A DNA stretch of 64,000 nt, taken from contig NC_080577.1 of the NCBI RefSeq assembly GCF_029962835.1, forward strand, positions 25,278,501-25,342,500, given 5' to 3'. The notes under the pieces were generated by a model. The model worked only from the letters and a program-made list of their open reading frames with translations. It made no database searches and had not been told where the DNA came from. This stretch comes from Magnolia sinica. Taxonomy: Eukaryota; Streptophyta; Magnoliopsida; Magnoliales; Magnoliaceae. The translations under genes were made by a program, and so were the position numbers. Positions 35,391 to 46,671 of this stretch are shown here, piece by piece. Position 1 is the stretch's first letter. Every line of letters starts with the position of its first letter.

Positions 35391-36011
35391 AGTAATTTTG
35401 TGTTTTTTGATTTAGATGGCATGTAAATGTCAACACCTTTTCCTGTCACGTGGTTCCGCTGAGTTTTGCTTTTATCTTATTTTTTAGCTCATGTGTAGGT
35501 GTGATCAAGCAGATCTAGTATGGATTACTGCGAAACCCTAGCATAGGAGTTTCCCACCATGGAAAGTTAGGTGGGATGCCTTGAAATATTTATGAGAAAT
35601 TCCCTTCATTTATCTGTTTTATGATATCACTTCAGGACGAGATAAAAAATAAGGTGGATTGAAACCTCAAATGGGCCACACAACATGAAATAAGTAGATT
35701 GAATGCCTACTGTTGAAGCAAGCTGATGACTTGTGTTTTCAATTCATTCGGTTGGAAATAACCTAATGAATAGTTAATATGGCACATAAATCAAGGTGAG
35801 GGCTTTGGAACGATTTCAACCATGGGTGTCCAATTCCCGATGTTTCCTGTCATGTGTCCTACATGACTCTTGGATCCGTCTTATTTTTAGTCTCGTGTTT
35901 TAACATGGGCTAGCAAAACAGATGAATAGGGGGCCACACCTAATTTTTCAAAGCTGAAACTTTCTTCCCTCCTGCCTCTGCGGAGAACATAAATATCAAC
36001 ATGCTCCAAAG

Positions 36012-36130
36012 TAGGGGTGTCAAATAGGCTGGGATTAGGCATGCAAAATCAGAATTTTGAATAGGGCTGGCCTAAAATAGTTCAAATTTCAGGCGGAGAC
36101 CAACACTATGCCTGGCCGTTGACAGCCCTA
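36012..36130. mobile_element. 119-bp MITE with 8-bp target duplication
   Basis: The ends are TAGGGGTGTCAA and its inverted partner TTGACAGCCCTA. CTCCAAAG (36004-36011) precedes and CTCCAAAA (36131-36138) follows, an 8-bp target duplication with one mismatch, as left by hAT-type transposases. The TIR is related to that of the 565-bp MITE at 56070-56634. Confidence 0.75.
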
Positions 36131-36529
36131 CTCCAAAACTTAGGAGCAGATTAGGTGCACCTTAGCCCCACCCAAGACGGTGTGACCCTTATCGTGAGGC
36201 CCACTTTGACATATGTATTCTATATTAATGTCATTCATCCATTTTTTCAGATTATTTTAAGGCATTAATCCAAAAATGAAGTACATCCAAATCTCAGGTG
36301 AGCTATATCATAAGAAATAGTAGTGATTTACTATTAATGGGCTACAAAAGTTTTGGATTAAGCTTCATTTATTTATATATTTCTTCATCCATATTTATAT
36401 ACCCTTATTAACATGCACATTGTCTGAGAAGTTTTTAATGGGAGGGTATTCATCAACACTATTTACTACAGAATGGTTCACCTAGGATTTGGATTTTTTA
36501 TTTTTATTTCTTTTACGTGCTCATGTCAT

Positions 36530-37022
36530 AAGGCGTTTCATGAGATGAGATGAGATTGGGTGGGATAGAATTGCATTTGGTCCGTGCAATTTCATCCAAC
36601 ATTTAGAGAGGATGGGAAATGTTGGGATTGGGTGGATGGAATTACATTTAGTCCCATGGAATTACATTTGGTTCCATGCAGGATTTTCATGGATTTTGAA
36701 ATTCACTACACATGTGGGCTCCATATTGATGCATGCGTCTATCCATGCCATCCAACCATGTACACCGTTCACACATGACATTCTGGTTATATATGTGTAC
36801 AAGTGAATGACATCTGCTGTGAATTTGATATATTGATTACAATTCCATAGTCCACCAAACATGATTTTACTTAACATGGTGCTTTCCCGTGGCAAAATCT
36901 TTATCCCAAACATGAGATTAGATGACTCTAACATGGAGGTATTTGCAAACATGTAATCAGTGTGCAATAATGATGTTAATCCATTCAATGCCATTCAATT
37001 CCAAGGGCCAAACACGCCCTGA
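36530..37022. mobile_element. MITE of about 490 bp, copy 1 (inverted relative to 46672)
   Basis: The sequence is the reverse complement of the copy at 46672-47175. Shared blocks are ATTGCATTTGGTCCGTGCA, ACACATGTGGGCTCCATATT, ATATATGTGTACAAGTGAA, CACCAAACATGATTTT and CATTCAATGCCATTCAATT. The right end GGGCCAAACACGCCCTG gives a CAGGGCGTGTTTGGCCC-type terminus typical of plant hAT-like or PIF-like MITEs. Confidence 0.75.
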
Positions 37023-37629
37023 GTGAATTCTCAGGATTAATGGACAGGCTTGAAAGATCTTCAATGTAGGGTGTGCCTTTTCGTAAGGTCAGATGTTGTG
37101 TGCGATTGAACTCTTGACTGAACAGCTCAGCGGACAGTAACTTTGTCGTCCTTAAATTGAGTGGAACTTTTACCCCTTGAGATGCTGCTGTCCTGTCACT
37201 TTTCCTGGCCAGCGAGACGCGTTCGACTGTGATCCCTAGACAGGTTGGACACATTAGGTGGACGGCTTGGATGCGCATCACATTGCAGATGGATCAGACA
37301 CCATTTTTCAAACTGTTTAAATCCTTCAAGCCATCCAAATGGTGCCCATCAAATGATCCGTCACCAAGAAAAACGGTCGGTCCAAATTCAACTGCTGAAA
37401 CGAGGCCTATAATTTGGACGGTTGTGTGACGTCCGCAGTAGATTAGTAGCCTTTTCCTAAACTGTGGGAAACAAACAACTGGCATAGCACTTGTCTTTTC
37501 TGAAAATTTACCCATCCACTTCTGATTTTGACTGTAGGAACCTACCTCGTAGTTGCGACGGACACAAAGTGCCGACAATACCCATGTCATGTTACATGTC
37601 ATGAAAACCGCTCTCGGCCTAACATGACA

Positions 37630-37860
37630 TGTCAGAGGTGGGCACAGAGTTGAGTCGGACCGGATTATGAGTTGGACCGGATTATGTCCAACTCAACTGG
37701 TTCCGGTTTTTACAAGTACCTTACCCAAACTTCATTCGATTCGGGACTGAGTCCAGCAGAGCTAACTTGATATGAATCGATTCCTTGTTGGCCTGACCTG
37801 AACCGAGTTTGACTTGGTCTGGAAAGCCGAGTCGGATCGGGTTGGGTATTATTTGGATCG
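37630..37860. repeat. GAGTTGGACCGGAT-type dispersed repeat
   Basis: Repeats of GAGTCGGACCGGATTATG and GACCTGAACCGAGTTTGAC-like wording. Related segments occur at 46140-46440, 51850-52070 and 53058-53218. The class is unknown. Confidence 0.5.
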
Positions 37861-38109
37861 AGTCTTTTGTTTTATTTTGTATTTTTTTGAAAATTTTTAA
37901 AAAGTAAAAACTTTCAAAAAATTTTAAAAAATTGTAAAAAAGAAGAAGAAGAAATTAAGGGTAACTTTCCTAAGTTAATAAATAACTAATTCTAAATATA
38001 TTTAAAATATAATTGAAAGAAATAAAATCAATTAAACAATAAATTAAATAATAAGTGCTTGAATATTTATCTTTCAACTTCCAAGAGAGGGAATGTTGGT
38101 GGGGTGTGG

Positions 38110-38226
38110 GGGAGAGAGAGAGAGAGAGCACTTGGAAATTGGAATTATCAAGTAGGAAATATAAGAGAGAGAGAGAGAGGGAGAGAGAGATTATGACCAC
38201 TTGGAGTGGAAATATAAGAGAGAGAT
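38110..38226. repeat. Interrupted (GA)n microsatellite
   Basis: GAGAGAGA tracts at 38111-38128, 38165-38191 and 38217-38226 separated by unique sequence containing ATAAGAGAGAGA duplicates and ACTTGGA repeats (38131 and 38199), suggesting a local segmental duplication. Confidence 0.85.
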
Positions 38227-38292
38227 TAAGAGTCCATACATCGCATATGTGATTGCATTTGTGCCAGAACGCATATGCCATGATCGCATATG

Positions 38293-39015
38293 TGTCAGGG
38301 GCCTTTGCACAAAACCTTAGGATTTAGCCTCCCAAAAACACTAGAATTACGGGATAATAAAGCAATGAAATAAATCAAAGCACAAACCAACAACATAAGA
38401 GATTTTTACGTAAAAAACCCTAAAAAAGGTAAAAACTATGAGACCCAGTCCAGATCAATAATCCACTATAAAGTAGAACGTTACAACTTTCTTCACTCAC
38501 GCAGGAGTGGATAAATAATAAGAGAATAAAAGAAAAACGGAGAGATCTCACCGATCACGAGGACGTAGAAGCGTTGAGATGTCTACTGCACAGTAGATCA
38601 CCTCTACGAGTAGAACCTCCCTTCTACAAGCTTCCTCTCTTTCTCTTTCTCACCTTTGATAGCCCTAAACCCTTTCACAAAACTTTGCTTTGCTTTAGGA
38701 AACTCCCTTGCATTACCTAGAACAGCCCTAGGTACCCATATTTATAGATTTGGAAACCCCTTTCCGCACCTATGTGAAAACTGCCTTAAATTTACGCAGT
38801 CCGCACAAAATCCGAAACGAATTTGCATAAGCTCGACTGGTCGAGTAGAGTCCTCAACTGGTCGAGCACCTCCCTCGACTGGTCGAGCACCACAGAAAAA
38901 ATTTAACCAAGCTCGCTGGAGTTTGAGTTGAGCCAGTGCTCGACTGGTCGACCAGCACCCTCGACCGGTCGAGTGAGGCTCTCGACCGGTCAAGCCTGGG
39001 GAGAAAACTCCATCA
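38293..39015 (-). repeat. Copia 3' LTR, palindrome-rich
   Basis: The LTR of 723 bp contains at least six CTCGAC(C/T)GGTCGAG-like near-palindromes (38832-38990). Their function is unknown. They may form hairpins in the transcript. The two LTRs are about 90 percent identical by eye over their common part. Confidence 0.9.
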
Positions 39016-39033
39016 AATCTCTCCCTTTTCGAC

Positions 39034-40266
39034 TCAGGAAAGATCCTCCTTCTTCAAGCCAGCCAGGTTTCTACAAACCTCAAACTTGCCCTTGAACAAA
39101 GCCTTGGTCATCATGTCTGACCTATTATTGTCCGTGTAGACCTTCTCAAGTTATAATACTTTATGTTCCAAAGTATCCCTGATCCAGTGATACCGAATCT
39201 CTATGTGCTTCGACTTAGAATGCTGACTTGGATTCTTGATCAAGTGTATAGCACTTTGACTATCGCAATAGACTACGTGCTGCTCCTGCTTCAGGCTAAG
39301 TTCTTGTAGGAACCTCTTCATCCAAAGCATCTCTTTACATGCTTCTGTGACTGCAATATGCTCGGCCTCTATCGTCGATAACGCTACGACCTTTTATAGC
39401 TTGCTCTGCCAAGAGACCACTCCCCCTGCAAGCGTGAACATGAATCTCGATGTAGACTTCTTGGAGTCTATGTCACCTGCCATATCTGCATTTGTGTAGC
39501 CTTCTAACACAGGTTTTTTGTTACCATAGCATAAGCTCAGCCTGGATGAGCCTCTTAGATACCGCAGTATCCATTTCACTGCTGCCCAATGTTCTTTGCC
39601 AGGATTGGCAAGATACCGGCTGACAACACCAACTGCATATGCTATGTCTGGGCGCGTACACACCATAGCATACATCAAACTTCCTACTGCTGACGCGTAG
39701 GGTATCTTCTGCATCTCATCCACCTCTACCTTCGTTTTGGGACACTGCCTGTCGCTCAATCTGAAGTGACCATCCAGTAGAGTACTGACCGGCTTCGCTG
39801 CATTCATATTGAACTGTTGTAGGACTTTCTCAATGTACCGCTCTTGTGACAACCAAAGCTTCCTGCTACTTCTGTCATGGGTTATCTCCATTCCTAGGAT
39901 CTGTTTAGCCGGGCACAAGTTTTTCATGGCGAATGACTTGCCCAACTCCTGTTTTAACATGTCGATCTCTTTGATGTCATTTCCCATGATGAGCATGTCA
40001 TCAACGTATAACAGCAGAACTAAGAAATCACCATCTGAGAACTTGCGTGTGAACACATAATGGTCTGACTTTGTTCTGTCATATCCATGCTTTAATATGA
40101 ACGATTCAAACTTCTTGTACCATTGCCATTGAGCTTGTTTTAGCCCATACAAGATCTTCCTCAGCCTACACACTATATGCTATTTGCTTCGAACCCCTCT
40201 GGTTGATGATATAGATCTTTTCTTCCAGGTCACCATGAAGAAAGACAGTTTTAACATCTAACTGCT
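39034..40266 (-). pseudogene. Copia polyprotein remnant (RT and RNase H)
   Basis: The frame begins QLDVKTVFLHGDLEEKIY (40266 and below), passes a small frameshift and a TAG near 40180, and is then open for 259 codons (40173-39394). It has VCRLRKILYGLKQA, LLLYVDDMLIMG with the catalytic YVDD, PYASAVGSLMYAMVCTRPDI and the RNase H entry. A TAA replaces one codon at 39391-39393, after which the frame continues KVVALSTIEAEHIAVTEACK to the proper stop at 39034-39036 (GLKKEDLS). These features are those of Ty1/Copia. The gene is inactive because its 5' two-thirds is absent. Confidence 0.92.
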
Positions 40267-40267
40267 C

Positions 40268-40824
40268 TAAAGTAGAACGTTACAACCTTATTCACTCATG
40301 CAGGAGTGGATAAATAATAAGAGAATAAAAGAAAAACGGAGAGATCTCACCGATCACGAGGACGTAGAAGCGCTGAAATGTCAACTGCACAGTAGATCAC
40401 CTTTATGAGCAGAACCTCCCTTCCACAAGCTTCTTCTCTCTCTCTCTCTCTCTCTCTCTTACCTTTGATAGTCCTAAACCCTTTAGCAAAACCTTGCAAA
40501 GCTTTAGGAAACTCCCTTGCATTACCTAAAACAGCCCTAGGTACCCATATTTATAGATTTGGAAACCCCTTTCCACACCTATGTGAAAACCGCCTCAAAT
40601 TTACGCAGTCCGCATAAAATCCGGAATAAATCTGCGTAAGCTTGACTGGTCGAGCAGAATTCTCGACCGGTCGAGCATCTCCCTTGACTGGTCGAGCACC
40701 ACGGAAAAAATTCAACCAAGCTCGCTGGAGTTTGGGTCGAGCTAGTCCTCGACTGGTCGACCAGCACCCTCAACTGGTCGAGTGAGGCTCTCGACCAGTC
40801 GAGCCTGGGGAGAAAACCCCATCA
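40268..40824 (-). repeat. Copia 5' LTR, truncated
   Basis: Homologous to 38472-39015 in the same orientation but lacks the LTR part homologous to 38293-38471. A (CT)n microsatellite is at 40436-40460, where the other LTR has CTCTCTTTCTCTTTCTC. Confidence 0.9.
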
Positions 40825-41069
40825 ATATGTGCTGATATCAATACATTAGGCCATTTAGCTAGGTCATTCAACTGTTAAAAACTTAAAATATCACATATCC
40901 AACTTCCAAAATAAATAAACTATGTCCATAAAACGAACAAAGTAAATTAACTCTGTCCAAAATCAAAAGTAAATAAACCTACATGTACATACAGACAAAT
41001 AAAACTTTCATACATTTAATAACCTCTGTATGATGAGTGTCTTTGTGACGTGTAACCAAATGAACCTTA

Positions 41070-41870
41070 TTCGTAATAGTAACCCCTTCTTCCACCTCCA
41101 CCTTCGTCGCCAGAATCATCCTTGGTTCTTTTTTTTTTTTTTACGGCTTCAACTGCAGGAGAACTCTGGGTTGACTCTAAGTTAGAGGTGTCCAAAAGAT
41201 GGTCGTTCACCTCTGCTGAATCGGATGGTGGAGATGTCTTCCCATCGTTCTCATTCATATATTGATCAAGTTTTTTCAGCCGCTTTTTATGATCTAATTT
41301 GTACAGGATTCCCAACCGCCTATAAAATGCAGTAAGACTTTTAAGAAACTTTGACGATTTACTCGTGCTCGTGCCTGCTTCAGCATCATGTTGCCTCGGA
41401 AGGGGTGAATGTTGTTGTCTGGCACTCCTTGATGCCATTTTCAAGCTTTCTTTCACGGCCTCTTTATAATCATGTTCTTCTTGTTCTCTTAAAATTCTTT
41501 CTTGTTCTTCTTCTCTACTAACTGTGGAGGGCTTGGAGGCAATTTCTCTGCTTAACCTTTTTTCATTTATAATAGGCCTACTTATATATATTCTGTGGCT
41601 GGTTGTATTGGTTGTAATTGTAGGGAGAAGGGTGTAGAAAATCTTTGTATTTGAGTCGAGAATGCCTCGAAATAAATTCAGACTTCCTAAGAAACTTTGC
41701 TACATGGTGTACTGTCTCCTCCCCGACAAGCCAAATATAATTTCAGTCGATTTGTTTTGTTTATAAATTGTTTTCCACACAACTTACATTGTAACTTTAT
41801 CTTTCCATCTTAGGATTAGACTTGGACTCCATAATTTCAAATATTTGTCGATGCATCATCTTCTGATGAC
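41070..41870 (-). pseudogene. BED-zinc-finger hAT-like fragment
   Basis: Minus-strand reading contains LQCKLCGKQFINKTNRLKLY and LACRGGDSTPCSKV, matching the BED-type zinc finger of plant hAT/DUF659 proteins except that the first metal-binding histidine is tyrosine. Downstream, a 129-codon open frame (41456-41067), extended upstream in frame as REEEQERILREQEEHDYKEA, is charged and ends GGGGRRGYYYE. The tail is a typical low-complexity linker and terminus, but its relation to a complete transposase is uncertain because the catalytic part is missing. Confidence 0.55.
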
Positions 41871-42133
41871 ATATCCACAGGTGTATATTTTAAAAGAAAA
41901 ATATCTAGTTATGTTTAGGCAACATAAAAAAAAAAGAAAGTTATACTGATAAATGAACGCAGTTAGCCAACCATATAATATGAGATTTAATCAATATTAA
42001 CTAATTGAATAGTATAAATGAAAAAAGAAATATCCATCCACCCATAAAATATTACAATTTAAGCCATAAAAAAAAATTATATATATCATGTTGTAACTTG
42101 TAAGCAAATGCAAGAGAAATAGAATGCAATGTC

Positions 42134-44130
42134 TTATCCTACGGGTATTGTCTCATCTTGCTTGTCACTCTCCTCTTCCTCGAACTCCTCATTAACAGAT
42201 TTCCTTTTTCCCTAGATTGGACGTAACCAATCCTATGTATAAATGAGCGCTTCAACCGATTCTAGTAGAAGTGAGCTTCGATAATTGTTCACGACCCTAT
42301 TCCCCGTACTAAAAGCAGATTTTAAAGCCACAATTGAAATTGGAATTGATAATATGTCTCGTGCCATTAACGAGAGCACATGGTATTGTGAATCACAGAT
42401 TCACAAGATTTCGTCTTTCACCAGTCCAAAACATCAAATTCATCGCCTTTGTATTTTACAAGTGGCTCCTTGAGATAGTTTTCAAGTTTTGATTAGGGTG
42501 TCTACATTTGAGTCTTATGCTATGCCGCAAAAGACATGAAATCATCTACTATTTTTTCTGTGGTTCATCAACAGCAGAACTAGAACCCACTTGACGAATT
42601 TCATCTGTTGCGCCGCACACATAAAGATTGGACAAATCATTAACTGCATTACGAATCTTATCGACTTCAGAGACACTCATCGCACCATATAACTTATTAC
42701 ATATGAATACAACCATAATTATCTTGTATCGAGGATCAAGAACGATTGCAACAACTATTACCAGAGTACACTTAGATCAATACTTATCAAACTTTAACTG
42801 CATATCCATTGTCACTAATTGTAAAAAGTCTGGTCCACTACGACTTCTGCAGAAGACATCTTTTACCTTTCAAAGTTTTGACAGAAATATATTTGTTGTT
42901 GGATACTTGCTTGTCGAAAATTTCTTCGTTATGTTGTAAAAAACTGAAAGGAACTTGCGAACTGATTCAGCTCTTGATCAATCATATTCAGAAGGCAACC
43001 ATAGATATGCACTATCACGCTCCGCATAGTGAGAAAATGCATCTCTGAAAGCTATCGCTGAATCTAATATTTCAAAAGTTGAATTCCAACGTGTAATGAC
43101 ATCCATCTTCATCGTTCTCTAATATGGCAAATTCAACCGCTTCACGATCTCATTCCATATATATAATTGTGAAGGTGACCCCCGTATGTACTTCACACTC
43201 TCTTTTATGTTATCAATCGTTAGCTCAATTATTTTAAGGTCATTTTGTATAATCAAGTTTAAGATGTGGGCACAACACCTAACATGAAATATCTTTCCAC
43301 CAAAATACAAGTCACCGGTGGCTCTAAACGGGTTCCGCAAATTCGTTATCATGTTACCATTTGCAGAGGCATTGTCTAAAGTTATTGAGAAAATTTTCTT
43401 CTCAATACCCTACTCCATAAGACATTTATACATGCAATCTGAAATCATCAATCCAGTGTGAGGATGCGTAAGATAACGAAAATTTATGATTACCTTGCAG
43501 AGCCTCCATTCGGCATCGACGTAGTGAGCAGTTAGTGACATATACCCCTTTTGTTGATTGAATGCCATCCACAAATCTGATGTCAAGCTAATTCGAGAAA
43601 TTTATTTTAACTATCCTTTCAACTTTTCACTTTCATACATCTTCATGCACACTCTCTTTATTGTTGTACGGGAAACCTTCTCGTATCTGGGGTTAAGGCA
43701 GCATTCAACAAAAGCAGGCAAGACTCTCTATTATCTAAAATGGTCTTTCATTGGCAATAATAAATTTGGCCGTCAACTTATTCACCCGGTCTTTGTTATA
43801 CTTGTAGATAGATAATATATCTTGCGATTGACCCACTAAAGATTGGGTAAATGAAAGTGTTTGTTGCCCTGAGGTCTGAGTTCTCATGTTTTTATAACAC
43901 TTCAAATTGTGTTTCTTCAAAGTTGTGGTCGACTCATCTTCTTGCTTAACATATTAAGTCTTCGGTACTTGTATTTTATCTTCACGGTGCCATTTTTCAG
44001 GGTTACTTCTTCAAAATCGTCCCACACTACTGATCTTTTTTTTTTTCGCTTTTCCTGCAATATATGACTGTGAGGTACTAGTATCAATGGGCACCTCTTC
44101 ATCTTCTACACTTAATCATTCATCTTCCAG
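42134..44130 (-). pseudogene. Decayed hAT transposase gene
   Basis: Reading on the minus strand gives VEDEEVPIDTSTSQ, a BED finger region (SVVWDDFEEVTLKNGTVKIK, KKHNLKC) whose CxxC cysteines are lost, KTILDNREILPAFVECCLNP and PRYEKVSRTTIKR, then ISLTSDLWMAFNQQKGYMSL, ITLDNASANGNMITNL, FHVRCCAHILNLIIQNDLK and DNIKESVKYIRGS, and finally the hATC dimerisation block FSTGNRVVNNYRSSLLLESV with a stop at 42134-42136. These blocks in this order are diagnostic of Ac/RICESLEEPER-type hAT proteins. Several frameshifts and stops show that it is dead. Element ends were not identified. Confidence 0.85.
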
Positions 44131-44288
44131 ACTTAATCATTCATCTTCCAGGATCATCGACAATGTAACTGACAAATCACCTGAGGTATTGAAACAACCC
44201 TCACTAACTATCTACTAGTTGAAATATACTAAATCGTATTAGCATTAGCAATCTAATGTTAAAAGAGTTATACTAAATCCTATATTAC

Positions 44289-45116
44289 TTACCCATCCAA
44301 AGTTGGATAGATTGTAATACTTTCATATTCTTATTTAAATGCCTACGCCGAAAATCTTACAGCATCTTCTCATGTCTCTCTAGATAAGTTGATCTTCTGT
44401 TCCATTCCGATGCCAAATATTTAAACAATGTGAAGATATTTGACATTAGAAATGAAAATGAAGAAACATATCCATAGAGAAATGAGGAGATGGACCGCAG
44501 ATTAGGTATAAACATTTAAATAGGTTATATGAAAGCATACTATCCATTTAACCTCGAACTGTCTAAAATGAGACAATTTAAGCAATTTCTATGCCACCAA
44601 AAACACACTATATTTATGTATGGCCACGTAGAAATCCTCAAATGGGCAACTAATTATCTAGCTCATAATCACAAGTCATAAGTTACAATAATAAGCTAAA
44701 TTAGTTACCTATCTAAGGTTGGATAGATTGTAATACTTTCGTATTCTCATTTAAACACTCACGTCGAAAATCTGGCAGCATCTCCCCATGCCTCTCCAGA
44801 TAAGTTGATCTTCCGTTACATTCAGATGCCAAATATTTAAGCAACGTGAAGATATTTGACATTAGAAATGAAAACGAAAAAACATATCCAAAGAGAAATG
44901 GGAGATGGATCGCAGCTCAGGCATGAACATTTAAATAGGTTATATGAAAGCATACTATCCATCTGACATTGAACTGTTCAAAATGAAATAATTCGAGCGA
45001 TTTTTATGCCACCAAAAATACAATATATCTATTTATGGCCACATAGAAATCCTCAAATGGACAACTGATTATCTAAGTCACAATCACAACTCACAAGTCA
45101 CAATAATAAGCTAAGC
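44289..45116. repeat. Two-copy tandem repeat, 416-bp unit
   Basis: Copy 1 (44289-44704) and copy 2 (44705-45116) align end to end with roughly 12 percent differences; shared landmarks are GATGCCAAATATTTAA, GATATTTGACATTAGAAATG, TTATATGAAAGCATACTATC and GTAGAAATCCTCAAATGG. The array sits beside the hAT remnant and may be its subterminal sequence. No coding sense is seen. Confidence 0.9.
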
Positions 45117-45360
45117 AAAAAAAGCAATGTAATACATATTAAACTAACTATACAATGCACAAAAATAAGATAAGTAAAAAAGCAATGTAATACAATTATA
45201 CAAACATATTAAGCTAACTAGTAAGCAATAAGCACTAAGCAATAAACAATAAGCAATGTAAATGATAATACTAAAAAGCAATGTACATAGTAATTCCAAC
45301 AAATTAATTACTAATTGTTTAATTCAAAATTTCAAATAAAGTAAACACTTTTGCAATTTA
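45117..45360. other. AT-rich low-complexity stretch
   Basis: Repeated AATAAGCTAAG, AAGCAATGTAATACA and AAGCAATAAGCA phrases form a degenerate local array. No gene. Confidence 0.6.
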
Positions 45361-45361
45361 G

Positions 45362-45656
45362 GAATTAGGGTTTAGGGATTAGGTTTATGGTTTAGGGTTT
45401 AGGGTTAGGGAGGGTTAGGGTTTAGGGTTTAGGGTTATGGTTAGTGTTAGGGTTAGGGTTAGGGTTAAGGGATTAGGGTTAGGTTTAAGGTTTAAGGATT
45501 AGGGTTTAGGGTTAGGGTTAGGTTTAAGGATTAGGGTTTAGGGTTTAGGGTTTAGGTTAGGGTTTGGGTTAGGATTTAGGTTTAGGGTTAGGGTAGGGTT
45601 TATGATTAGGGTTAGAGTAGGGTTTAGGGTTTAGGGTTAGGGTAGAGTTAGGGTTA
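45362..45656. repeat. Interstitial telomere-like (TTTAGGG)n tract
   Basis: About 295 bp of degenerate TTTAGGG with TTAGGG, ATTAGGG and GGTTATGG variants on the plus strand. Plants with the Arabidopsis-type telomere use (TTTAGGG)n, so this is an interstitial telomeric sequence, either from repair of a double-strand break, an ancient fusion or a rearranged chromosome end. The left flank is AT-rich and the right flank is a GC-rich repeat. Confidence 0.92.
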
Positions 45657-46010
45657 GCTCGGCTGAACCATTAGGGACCTAGGGCGAGACAGTGCAGTCG
45701 AGCTACTGAGGTCCCAAGCTCGACCGGACCATCAACGAGCCAGGGCGGGACCCACCATGAAGGTCGATCCGAGTGCAAGGTCGAGCCAGGGCGGGACGCT
45801 GTCTGCAGCCGAGCCAGCGAGGTCCTGACCTCGGCCGGACCACCAGCGAGCCAGGGTAGGACCCACCATGAAGTGAGGTCCACCAGCAAGCCAGGGCAGG
45901 ACCCACCATCGTGTTTAGTAGGTAATCAGGGTCTGTCTCGATTGAGGGCGGGCCACGATCGATGTCCACGGTGGGCCACCAGTGGCATGCACGGCTGCGC
46001 TCGACGTCTC
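45657..46010. repeat. GC-rich GAGCCAGGGCGGGACCCACC repeat cluster
   Basis: Three to four degenerate copies of GCGAGCCAGGGCGGGACCC plus ACCATGAAG at 45733, 45783, 45848 and 45892, with CCGAGCCAGCGAGGTCC variants. Open frames on both strands reflect high GC. No domain is recognised. Confidence 0.75.
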
Positions 46011-46139
46011 AAGCCAGTGTGGGAGTTCGTAAATACACAAAAAAAAACATATAAATGGAACCTACCTGATAAATGGAAGAAGATGAACGGTGTAGATAGG
46101 GTGCTGGGTTGCTGAGTGGTCTGGATTCCGATCAAGTTC

Positions 46140-46440
46140 GGTGCGACATCGGCTCGAGTAGGGTTAAGGTTCGGGTAGAAGAAGGGTAAAGGTAAAAATA
46201 AAAATAAATTTTGATTTTATACTACCCGATTCCGGTCTAGATCAGGTTTTAGATCAAATCGGATTCTGAATCGGATCGAATTGAGTTGCTACATGACCCG
46301 AACTCAACTCGGTTTGGCGTCAGATCCGAGTGGGTCTACTCGATTTGACCCGACCTTGGCTTTTGGCTCGGGTCGGATTGGATCCGACCGATTCGATTGA
46401 GTCGGATCCGACGAGTCAGGTCGGATCCTGCCCACCTTTA
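46140..46440. repeat. GGATCCGACC-type dispersed repeat
   Basis: CGGATCCGACGAGTCAGG and related words near 46380-46430. The element appears bounded by CGGGTAGAAG-type and CTGCCCACCTTTAC sequence. Related to 37630, 51850 and 53058. Confidence 0.5.
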
Positions 46441-46671
46441 CATTTGTATGACATCCAGTCTATAGATGTTATCAATGGGCCGGGCCTAGAGTAGGTCTCA
46501 GCGTGGATTTTGAACTGTTACGAGGAGGGCCTATTGAAAATTCTGATTTTTCAGACCCGAGCCTGGCCCATTGATTCCCTTACATCTAGTTAGCTCACGG
46601 TGAAGCTTTGGGAGCGGATTAGGCATGCACGGCCCAGTCCTACCCACGAAAATATATTTATTTTATATTCA

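Larger units (their letters stand above)
38293..40824 (-). mobile_element. Internally deleted Ty1/Copia element
   Basis: The outer ends, read on the minus strand, are TGATGGGG and CCCTGACA, flanked on the plus strand by ATATG at 38288-38292 and again at 40825-40829, a perfect 5-bp target duplication. LTRs lie at 38293-39015 (complete, 723 bp) and 40268-40824 (557 bp, its inner 170 bp or so missing). Between them remains only the 3' part of the polyprotein; gag, protease, integrase and the start of the reverse transcriptase are gone. The deletion joins pol to the LTR at the short match CTAAAGTAGAAC, consistent with microhomology-mediated deletion. The polypurine tract (GGGAGAGATT on the minus strand) abuts the complete LTR. 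Confidence 0.93.

Noticed and set aside
38656-38993. Open frames on both strands with TGRA repeats
   Set aside because: They arise from the palindromic LTR repeats.
45362-45656. True chromosome end
   Set aside because: The tract is degenerate and is followed by 18 kb of further sequence including a conserved gene.
45671-46115. Overlapping GC-rich open frames on both strands
   Set aside because: Produced by the GAGCCAGGGCGGGACC repeat; no domain and no splice signals.
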